DNA from: Zhengitettix transpicula
Lineage: Eukaryota > Arthropoda > Insecta > Orthoptera > Tetrigidae
NCBI GenBank assembly: GCA_037074705.1
Contig: CM073591.1
Location: forward strand, 159,010,532-159,074,531
DNA: 64,000 bases
Reading direction: 5' to 3'
Shown: piece by piece, positions 36,301 through 48,300 of the stretch
Position numbering within the stretch: position 1 is the first letter of the stretch
Layout: every line of letters starts with the position of its first letter
Notes under the pieces: model-generated
The model's input: only the letters and a program-made list of their open reading frames with translations
What the model was told of the DNA's origin: nothing
The model's database searches: none
Program-made: the position numbers and the translations under genes

Positions 36301-39300
36301 GAATATCAGAAAAGAATAATCAACTTCGTGACCTCAATTAACTGTGTATCATCTCAATATTTCAATTGTTACCCATGTATGGTCCGGTCACTAATGACCT
36401 TGTAGTTAGTGCGATCTTAAATAAAGCTATTAAAAATATATTCTTGACGAAAATATGAAAAACCATAGTTTTGCTTATAATTATGATTTAAAATTACTTT
36501 CTCCTTCTTTGACGATAAATGCGGGTCATTACGTAACGCGAAACCCATACACCATTTATGCGGGAGAATGCGTATATGATATCCTGACAGTGTAGGACAA
36601 CTTATGTATAATATTTGATTTTCAAAGACGAAGAGTCTGTTATTTTTATGTTACACCTTATGGAAGTTACGATTTCAGTTTCCCGCGTCCTTAATATAGA
36701 ATACAATTGGTCAATTATTCTACGAAACAACTTTTCATTCCACGCGTCCCCCCCCCCTCCCTCCTTATTAAGTTTAGACAAATTAATTCATTTTTCCGAT
36801 ATCAAAATCAGTATACAACAACACGCCAACTGCAACTATATTCCATATAATTTCAACAATGATGAATTAATTTTAAAATATCAATTTACGAGTTTTACAA
36901 AAAGGACGAATTATTAAAGAATGCAGCCTTTCTCGAAGTAAAGAATGAATAAAATCTTATCGCTCTCATAAACGTCCCGTATACATCTTTTCATTTGGTT
37001 AAAAGCCCGAGAAGATTTTATTCATTCAGAACGAATTCTATTTACAAGAAAAAATCTACCAATGTCAAATAAATTGAAAACAAGGCCATGGCGTTCTGTT
37101 TTCTGGAATGCAAGTGGCTTTTTTTAGAATAACGTCCTACATAAGGGTAATCCGCGTGGTGGCAGGCAACTCCCCTTTAATAGCATAGGATGCGGATCGG
37201 TACAGCAAGATAGCCAAGGGTTAACTAGGGCCCTAGAGCTATGGTTTAAGGATCATACCCGGCATTCTCCTAAAAGTGATGCAGGACAAACCCTAGAAAA
37301 CCTGCATCTGGTATGTCGGAACCTTAATTAAAAAACGGAGAGAGGAGAAGGCATCTCCGAAGGTGCCCCCCCCCCCCCCAGTCTCTCTGAAAGCTTCCAT
37401 CTCCATGCTCATGGTTTAGGGCAACAGGCTACTTGAGGGTAATCCACATGGTGGCAACTTCCCTTTAATAGCATAGGAAGGGATTTGAAAGGGGGATGCG
37501 TAAGGGTAGAGGAAGGTAGCTAAGGGATAACTGCATCACCTGAATCAGGTAGATCGGGAATTGGGTACTTGTCCCACGCCCTTCCGATGGCGTGAGAGGG
37601 GTTTTCGCACCTTTCCTCTCGCCGTGCCTTGACCAGTTTAGAAGGAAACTGGCCGACTATTCCATTAGGAATAGAGGACAACTCTTAGCGTATGCACAAG
37701 GTCTGCGACCCAGGAACATACACCTCTCAAAACTGGCCGAGATGCCTTCACAGGCTTCCTTTCTCCATGCTCGTGTTATATTTTTCATTGATTACCTTAA
37801 AAAACGAAAAACAATCAACTGCGAGTATTATGCGAACTTATTGCAGAGTATTGGAATAAAGAAAACGGGCACATTTGGCAAAAATGAAAGTATTGTTTCA
37901 TCTCGACAGTGCACCAGTTCACAAAATCAATTAGTTAGGCCCGTTACAACCACTGCGATTTTTATTGCGGAAGTAAAATTCTTGTTGACGCTCCTAAGAA
38001 ATCGGGATACTTACACACTCAGCGATTATTATCGCGTAGATAAAATTATCGTCGTACTCTTCTCAGTTGAGAGTGCTGTGAATAGTGTAGTTTGAAATGA
38101 ACAAAGAGCAGATCCTAGCATTACTGACATTTCGTAGGCGAATGAAAATGAGAAGACTAAATCGACTAATTTGGGTTCATCCAAATAATGAAAGTAGTAA
38201 TGAAAGTTGGAACTTGTTGGAACGCTGTTTGAAGAGTTCAGGCAGGATGACGCGAAATATGTTAAGGTTTTTATACCATAACACAGGTCTTTCTTTAATT
38301 AACGAAATAAGTATTTTATTATCTATTATGTCACCCACATTATTCATATTCGAAAATGCAACAAAAAGGACACGAAAGATAAGATGGCAAAAAAAACTTT
38401 CCATACGAAAATTAAAATCAAGAATGAAAATAACTCCAGCGGTAGAAAAACAACTCTGTGTGCAAACAAGTATTGGGCTACGTAGGGCACTAGTTGCATT
38501 TGGCGATAAATTTATAGCTGAATTCTAGAGACACCGAGCGACTGCTCAAGCTGTCGTCCGCGACAATTTTATTACCGAGATTATTTACCGCCCAGTTTGC
38601 AACCTTTCATTCACTTCAATGGACTACTGCGGTTGCGGTGATAGCAATAATAACCGCCTTGTGTGTAACGGATCTTAATTTAGTTTCCTCGGATTATTTT
38701 CTCTTTCCGAACTATAAAAAGTGGCTCGATGATAAAATATTTGCCGTCAGTGAAGAAGTGCAGTGCGCGGATGATTCATGGTTCTCACTTTAAACAGGGT
38801 TTTGAAGTTCTTTAACGTCGCTCGGAAAAGTGTATGGATCTAATTGAGAATTAAAGATTTTTTTTTGTTTTCTTTGTCAGGTCGGGTACTTCTGGGACTA
38901 CCGACGTTTGTACAAACCGATTAGCAATATTCGTAATCTGAAAAAATAAAAGTATATCCCGACCTTGGCCCGCTACTCACTTTTACCTTGAACTTGCAAG
39001 TCGCTGTATCTCCAGACTTTAAGGTCAAGCAAAGTAATCATACATATAGTTCGATATATAAGATAGTCTTCCAAATAAATAATAACACAGCCGAACAAAC
39101 TTTGACATCTACTGTAATTTATTATTAATGTTTCCATGTATGCTTCAACATTATTTCCGTACATAAGTACAAGTGCGTAATGACGTAGCCTGTCGATTGG
39201 TTAAGTTCCTTCAGGATAAACAGGTTATATTTATACCATATGAATCGCAAATATTTAGTACTCATAATTGAAAATAATATATAAAAGCAAATAACAGTCT

Positions 39301-42300
39301 AATTTATTCTTAAGAATCAAGATTTTTGCTCATTGTGCTATTATCAGCAACAATGAATTCATTTAATTCTTCATTATAATTATGAGAGGTATAAGTGAAC
39401 GATTCTCCAAGACTTGAAATATTACTTGGTACATTAAAATCTGTACGGTTAAGAAAACCTAATTTATGTAAATTTTTGTAACTACTAATAGCCCTTGTAT
39501 TGTGAACTTTCGACTTAATAAGCATGTTATGTAACTTCGCAATGTTGTAGTAAATTGGTTTTATGTTATGAATAATACAATAATGATTTTTTTATCTAAT
39601 TTTAGACGTTTTGTTAATTCTATTTATATCCGTCTATTTTAATTACTTCATTAATTTTATATGCATTGTAAATATATTCTAAACTTAAGCTCAGCACTAT
39701 GTGAATGGATATAATTATAGTTGAACTTAAAAGCGTATGTGCTTGAGTTAAACGTAATTTAATTAAGGAGTACGTGATGCTGTTGACACTATTACTAAAG
39801 ATTATTTTTTCTGAGAATAATTTGATTATTATTTTTAACGTGTATTTAACTTTCATGAAAATATCATTCAAATTCTGAATCATTATTGCATGAATACTTA
39901 AATAGATTAAGAATTAAAGACTTTTTATAAACAAGTGTTTATTTATTATCTTTTTTTTTGTAGCAAGGATTAATTATTATGCCTTTAGAGCATCACCACT
40001 GCGTAATTTGAAAGATATTTTTTCTTTATGGACGAAACGAAGTTCTATCGCTTTTTTAAGCACCCATAAATGTGATATATACGAATGGCTAATTTTTCAG
40101 AGTTGCCATTACTTTCCTCTATACTTTCCACTGCAAGTAGTAAACTGGAATACCAGTAAGAAATTTGAAGTTTACAACTTCGGCAAATAGGGAACATCTG
40201 AGAATATTCGCTTTATATTTCCATAACTTAAAAATCTTCAGTTAAAAATTCCGAATAATTCGCATTGACTTACGTTTAAACCACTTGACCGCGTCTGCAA
40301 TTCACAGTAATTTATCATGTAACTATACATAAGAAGTGTCTTTGTCAGAGAGAAAACGCATCTCAATGACGTTGCACAATGAGACTGACAATTTGTTTCA
40401 ATGCGTATAAATTCCTTCGATAGCATTCCATAATAATTACTATTTCTAAATGGCGCACGAACTTATTCCATTGACCTGGTCGTTTTCTGATAATCAACGC
40501 ATTGCAGAATAGTGTTCTACTTTCTTATTTTCTTATCTTATTTACTCAAGCGCAGTATGAAATAGTTTTACGTGAGTTTACTTTTATACAACACAGTAGC
40601 AAACGAATGCGTTTATTAACTGCAAAAACAGCGATAAAGTAAAGATAAAATTATAACTAAGTTTAAATATAACAGAACAAAAATATTTCTTTCAATTTAA
40701 CAGCAGACGCTAAATCTATAAGAACAAAAATATTTTGCCAGTGACTGTAGTTAATTTTTCCTTGTTAATAAAAAACTGTCAATTACTCAGTAGTATCAGC
40801 GATTGTTTTAATGTGTAACACATTTTCAATATTTAATAACTTCACTCCACTAAGATAAAATAATCCTTTCAGAACATTTGCCACAGAATAAAAGCGCTCG
40901 AAATACGGTTTCTTGGTTGTGTACGCATTAATTATAAATAATATTGAAATACGTTACTTTACGTTAATTGACAAATTGTTATCCAAAAAATTCAGAGGTT
41001 CTACTGCTTTATTATCACGAATAACTTACATCAACGATAATATTGCATAAGGTTGTTTTTAGCAATAATACGCAAGTTAAAATCAGAAGTCATCTCAAAA
41101 TAGACGTTTCGCAATCTAAGCAATTTGGTGCCATTCAATTGCCCTCAATTTTGCACGAAACACTTCCGGGAGTCTAAAATTAGCAGACGTTACGGGTATC
41201 CGGCTGTCACTGGGAAATCCGAAACATTCTCCCGAAATATGCAATGTGTTTACAGGTGTTATTTTGTACAAAATTATATAAGCTCTAATAGCGGATAACA
41301 TAACATTCAGTGCATGTAACAAATGCGCAATTCTCGGCGGTGTTACTGAATCCCCGAAGGAAGTTGATTTAACTGTGGTTTTTTGTTTTCATTATACACT
41401 CCAGTATATATTACTTAAGTAAGTGTTTTTATTTTCCAAGAATTTCTGGGAAAACGTCAATAATTATTAGTACATATATTGATAAATAGAAATACAAAGT
41501 CAAACAAAAAATTAGGTGGCCTGTGCCAGTTACATCAATTTTGCACAAAAAATTTGACAATTTACCTAATAATACAATCAATATTCACAAATATTATGTA
41601 TAGCTCTCTTATCCAAGTACTTTTTTAATGCCAAAAGAGAAATGTTTTTTTTCAGGTAATTTATTGGAAAACAACGAGCCAAAAGTTAAAAGGTCATTTC
41701 CAGTATTTTAAATTGGTTCTGACACGTAGTTAATACGTGTGGTGCACATTTCCAGTGTGTACTGTACAGGATGGTTTTTATAATTTCTTGGTATAGACTT
41801 GAAGATATATAGGGAGCACACAATATTATATTTTTTAAAGATTGGCTTGCAAGAATGACACCGCTTCAATCCAAAAATTAACCTTTATGCGTCTTTCTGT
41901 AATCTGTTCATATATTTGGCAGCAGCACAGCCCAATATGTCAAAGAGATAATTTAAATGACAATTTATAACACCATAATACATGTTAATAATAAATATTC
42001 AGAGATGACCTTTGGCAACCACTTCCCACTAGGCCTCCATTCTGGTCTACTAACGTACTGAGTCATTTATGACCAATCGGTTTATAGCGTGTTCCGGAAA
42101 GCGGAAGTTCCAGATCTACGTTCCTTTCGCCCGAGTGACCTGGAAGACTGAAGGCCGCTGTGACCTCACGGAATGTCAGACCTTCGGGTTTGTGTCGTTT
42201 GATATCACGAATAGGAACGCGATACTTTTTATTAGGAATTAATTCCCCACAATTTAACTTGCGACCCTCTTAAGTTCGACAAACGGTTCTCGTATCCGTC

Positions 42301-45300
42301 GAGGAATTTCATATGAAATCGTCACAGCTGGCCCATATTCATAAATGTGACTAAGGCTAATTTCACAGTTACCCGATAACAGTTTAAACTACATTTTAGC
42401 CGGCCACAGCCACAAGCTAGTTTTCTTCACATACAGCCGGTTGTCGGGCCGACTTGCCTTTAATCATTCTACGAATATGGAGCGTGATAAGTTATTCCAT
42501 TGCATTGCATAGTCTGGTATAAATGTTCTTAAAAACGAAAAAAAATATGATGCAATGTGTTTGTCCAATGATTATGAAAAGAGACATATTGAGGGCATTC
42601 TTTGTTCACTTTTTAGGAGTTGAGAAAATTTGAAGATAAGTTTTTTTATTATTTTCGTATGGGTATTGAAAATTTCAATGATATTCTTACACGGACAGAA
42701 AAATCCATTCAGGGAATGTATTCCCCTATTCAAATGTTGCAAATCACAATTACAAAAAACCGTAATTTATATTTATTTATTATATTTATAATAAAATATA
42801 TTTGCAAAACGTCAGATATAAAAGAAAACATACAATAAAAATTCAACCACCACTATTCATTTCATCCCTACTTTCTGACCTTTCAGATGGATTCTAAAAT
42901 TTTAAGAAAAATAAATATCAAAAGCCGACTGTTTAGTGGACACTCAATGGGGGGGGGGGGGTCAATTAGAAACAGAGTTTTAATTATCGCGTCGCGAGAG
43001 CTCTAAAGTTTGTAGACTGTGTAAAAAATGGAGGATTTTGCACAGAATTATAAACTTACATCCTTAATTGATATTGTCAGGGCTTGTAAAGTTTTACATA
43101 ATATTTGTTCTTGAAAGGGACGGATACTTTGTCTATAACTGGGCTTAGAAGTACGAGAAGTGCCTGAGTATGTGGAGGAATTTCGGAAAATAACGTAAGA
43201 AACGCGATGATGATTACTTTTTAACTCATACGCCCTCGGTAAAATGGAAATTTTCTTACCTTTAATATATGGGAAAACAAAATTGGCAAAATGTGTGCTT
43301 AATAAATATATTTTTTGGAACTACCAGAATTTCCAAGCCGTTAAAATTAGTTTTAAAAAAATCAATATAGGTATTGTATTGTACTCTCCATATTCCGTTC
43401 TTTCTTTATCATCCATAATTTCATTTCCATTTTTTAATTCCCCGCAAACTTCTTCCAAAGAATTTCTATTCTGTAATCTGTATTTATGTATTTCTCTACT
43501 TTTGTTTCACAAAACGAGTCGATCATGAATTAAATTTACAAGTAGTTGTAAATCCTCCGTGGTGATAATGGAAAAAATATGAGTACAAAAATATTTTACT
43601 TAAAGAACGCATATGATGAATCAGGAAAGATGTAGAATAGACGAATCGGTCTATAACTTAATCGCCCTCTAGGCTGACGCACTTGGACGACAGCCGAAAC
43701 TTCGCTGTAGGAGAACCGGGCCTCGTAGACAACGAAAACACCGTGCCAGCCTAGTGTAAAACGTCTCATAAGTTTTTAAACCTTTCTGTAGTCAATCTGA
43801 TGTCGTTTAGCCGATTGTCGGGTAAATGTCAAACGAGCCTAACACGACTGCCATTCGAATAATGAGGAGGAAGTTTGCGTTCATTCGACGTTCGTTGATC
43901 CAATTATGCTAATATGTTGCGCTGGTCGTAGTTTCCGCATATGCATCACTGCAAAATAATTTACTAATGGAACGTTTATCCTTATATGCTACCCTATCAA
44001 AAGTAATGTAAACTAATTGATAATATAATATTAAATAGTAACTTTCAACCGTCGATAGAGGTCTGAAAATAGAAATAACCAAGTGAATTTTTCAAGACGT
44101 TCAGTAATAAATTTTTACTGTATCTTGCACTTGCGCTTGTATGAAAGTTTTAACTTTCTAGAAGAACGATACATCCCATGTATGTGGACGATCTTTCTGA
44201 ATGGCATTTTTGGTAACACAGTGAGGGATGTTTATCGTCCGATATCAACCGTACCAAGTGACATTTGTCAACCATTAATTAATTAATTTAGGTTAAACCA
44301 AACTTGAAGTTTGTATAAAACTTTGCATTTTGTTACATAAATCTGTTAATTAATTGATCTAGTAATCCAACAATACTGTGACTCATTTTAATTTTTAGTA
44401 ATTTTTAAAAGTTGTAGTTGAGTATAGTTAACTCCTGTTCATGTGAACAGACTTCGTAGTATGGAAAATCTCGCTAGCTTCTAAGTCACTACTTCATGTA
44501 CAGATTTGACAAATTATACCGTCATTCAACTGCCTAATGCGTATTCCTGCTACTGTACTTACATTGACGAAAACTTTCAATTCATTTGAGCAAGTGATCA
44601 ACTATTCAGGTTGAGGTTGGTCCCACGTAATCACATTTAGTTGTGGAAGATCTGAGATCGCGAAATACTGGCCAACGGACGAGTCTTCAGAGTTGTCGGA
44701 TATCTAAGTGGAACGATCTAGTAGTACGAGAAGCCGTTGACCCGTGGTAAATTAAGTTCTGTCTTCGATTTCTCGTCAACACGCGAACCGCAGACATTTG
44801 TGCCGCGTGACGTCACGACGAAAGTGAGAGAGAAATGGAAAGTGCTTTGCCTGCTTTTAAATAATACATACACGTTGATGAAACTTCCACCAGGTCATCT
44901 TAAGGATAATTTTTCTTATTTCAGACTGACTGGTATTCCTGTGTTTGATTTTTGGCAGAGTGATAATCGAGAACCACTGCTTTTGCTGACATAGAGAATG
45001 AAAATGTCATAATAGCTCATTGTATTTATTAACTGTTCCAGAAAATATATTGTAGTATTCAACTACAAACAAGTTGCTTGAAAAATTAAGTATCAACATA
45101 AATGAAATCACACTTCATTTTAGACCAATTTATTCTTTAGAATATTAAAATATACTTAATTTTTTTCATTGAAATCTAAGTTATTAATTTGAATGAAAAT
45201 TCGTTACGTCATATTTGATAGTCAGTAAAAATGAGTTTAACAGATTTATTTCGCATAAAGACAAAGAGATACAGTGAATATTGCATTATTATAGTTTCAA

Positions 45301-48300
45301 TTTTCAAATTCAAAATTTTCGCATTTTTTTTTTCGTTCGCAGAAGAATAAACCTGTAAGGAATCTGATATTTCATTCAAACTTTTCCTGTGCTTAAATGT
45401 CGTACAGCTTCCACTCGAAACAATCCTTTTTTCTATGACATAATAAAAATATGCCGAAATTTGGTTTAAATTTTATAACGGAGCAATAAAAGTAGAAATT
45501 TAAGAAAGAATACTTTTTTAATGAATCACACTCGTCGAAGATGTTGCAGATGTGTCTTTATTTATCATTATTATTATTATTATTGAGTACAGCTAGAAAA
45601 ATCAATTAAAACCAAAATAGATTTCATTTTGAGATTCAATTTTGTGTTTTGAGTAATGAAGTTTTTTACAATGTTAATGTTATCGGGAAAAAAGTCTGTC
45701 TGTGGTTTTATCTAGGGAGTTGAGTATTTATATACCGTGAATAGATTATATTTTAATGTATTCAATGTTAGTACCGATTAGAAAGCCCTTCCTTCCACGG
45801 CAGAAATATTCCGGATTGTTGTGATAGATGCCAAGCAGAACCTTTGTGAGTTTATGTTACTTGATAATCGTCAAGGAAAAACAATACTTGACATAAAATT
45901 GTTAGCAATTTAATCATAAGATGTACGATGGAACCCCTGAAGTCATTTCAATGGCGTTTTGTGGGTGAGAACGACCTCGCACCTTCATGCTGTGAAAGTG
46001 TGAAGGTTCAATGTAATTACGAGGTTAACACCAGGAGGCTAAGAAATTACTGTCCGCCAGAGATGTAAGCAAAGTTTTGAAAGGCACAATGAATATACGT
46101 ACACGTGTAAAGTGTGAACTTTTTTCCAAATTCTCAAGCATTCTGCGACATTTTTCGGAATATTTTATTTAGCGAACGGAATCAACCCGTCCATTTGAAA
46201 AAAAAAATGTTTTAGAGTATTTTCTTTATCTTTTGAATAAATGTTGATGCGAAAGGCGTTGTTCCTCTGCGAGAGTTCAGTCATTGAATGACCTTCAGGT
46301 CAGAAAAAAAAAGTGCTGAGCGATTATCTCGCGTTCGTAACAAATTCGTCCGAGTCACTGTGGTGTTCGTAGAAAAATGACTAGAAAGGACGATTTCCTT
46401 AGTAGGGAATGACATCAGGAATTGGATAGATTTCGATAGCAATGCGTTAAATGAGCTCAATGAATTTGAACCGGTGCATTAACATAAGTAACCCTGAGTA
46501 ACGCTTTAGGGAAGATATTTAATAAATCACATTTTTCCAGGCCCGATACAATTTCACTGTCAGATGTTCCCGCTTTACAGAAATACCCATAGAAATTCCT
46601 GTGTTTGAGTGAAAAAAAATCAATAATAATTGCTGCAAAGCAGTTTCGATTACCGGGATATATATAGCAAAACATACTATATATTTTATATCAAGAATAT
46701 ACTTTTAATTAGCATTATATAGGGTCAGGTACAGGGCTTGAAATAATGATCTAACTTGGGACATGACGATGGGCTGATCTCTCTACTTTGTAATTGTCAC
46801 CTTTTCCGGTCTTATTTTAAGCCAAATCACCCCCCCTCCCCGGTTTCCTCAATACGTGAATGAACAATTTTTCTAAAATCTTCACCTTGAAGTCAAACAT
46901 AGACTGTGAACATTATATGTTAAAATTGTCCAAAAATATTGCTGATTTTCGAATAAAAATAAACGCAAAAATTCACAAAATTGGCGATAAGCAATTCACA
47001 GAGAAAATAAATGGTACTATGAATTAAATGTAACGTGTATTTCCAAATGTTGCTAATAATAGTTATGAGAACGGTTCTTGGAATCCACTTGTCGATAATA
47101 CCAGTTGGGCAGGTTTCATAGATGATAAATATTAAATTAAATAATATATGCCAACACACACTAAATACCATCTACGACATTTTTATCTATTTAACATCTT
47201 TGGTTAAAATATGTACGATATGTTCATATACATGGAATTGGGGCACGTGAAGAGCTCTACGAAAAACTGGAAGAAACGTTGTGCAGTTTTCTTTTAAATT
47301 TTCTCTGATATGGTCATTTAAAAAAATATTTTTCTTATCAACAAGCAATACGTTATATTTATATTTACTATGTAGTACCTTGGGAGATACTCTATAATTG
47401 AGGCTAATAATTCCACATTAACATATTCAGTGCTCTAAGGCACAAATAAGTACATTTATGAATTAAAAACAAATTTTAATACCAAACCAAAAATTACAAT
47501 TTACCCCAAACGGCAGAATCAACTTTCCATAATTTCCTATCCCTTATCTGCAATCAGAATATACACTTTGCTTCTCCTGTTAAAAATCTGCATTATTTGT
47601 CTGGATCACACTCTGGTATTATTTTGGATAGTTGACATGTCACAGTTGAGAGACTACGTAAGATTGTAAAAAGGATGGTTTTCCGGCTCAGTTTTCTCTT
47701 GTGGTTAATATAAAACTTGTTCGAAATCACGACAGGAGAGCACTAGTCTTATATAATAGTGACATGTTTTTTGTAAAAGAAATAAGTAAGAGAACGTTTC
47801 TTCTTAAATATGCAGCATTGCCATTATGTCACTCAAATTACAAAACCATTGATGTTTGACTATATCAAATTTGATAAAAACTTATCACACAATTATAAAT
47901 AAATAAACTACCTTGAGTCAGAAAATTGTTTATTGACAAAAAAATTAAATATTCCTACGTTTCATTCTTGTTTTAGGTTGCAATAGGCTAGGCAGCAAAA
48001 CCTTGCGTCTAAATTTTTGTACAATTTATGTATGAAATTTACTGAACCTGACGATATCCAAAAACAAGGACGAAACGTGAGGATATTTAATGTTTTGTTA
48101 ATGAACAACTTTCTGACTCAATGCCGTTTATTTATATCAACTTTTAATCATTGTAACCATGTCTTTAAAATAATAGGGTTGTTTATCATCAAATTCAATT
48201 GACCATCAGCATATCTTCAGGTAGACGATGGTCTGTCCATCAATGCAGGCTTCAAACAACTTTTGTCTCATTTAGTGGGTATTATAACGCATTTGTCGGT

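Noticed and set aside
37592..38095. 167-codon open frame as a host gene
   Set aside because: Its first third lies in the interspersed repeat copy B and its middle is a mariner scrap out of frame with its catalytic block. The continuous frame is an accident of joining.
37592..42725. An intact or domesticated Harbinger transposase gene joining the 38.1 and 42.6 kb blocks
   Set aside because: The blocks are 4 kb apart without splice signals in phase, and the DDE catalytic part is absent.
44737..44994. 85-codon open frame in the CpG-dense patch as a host exon
   Set aside because: No homology is recognised and there are no convincing splice sites. It is kept only as a possible regulatory patch.
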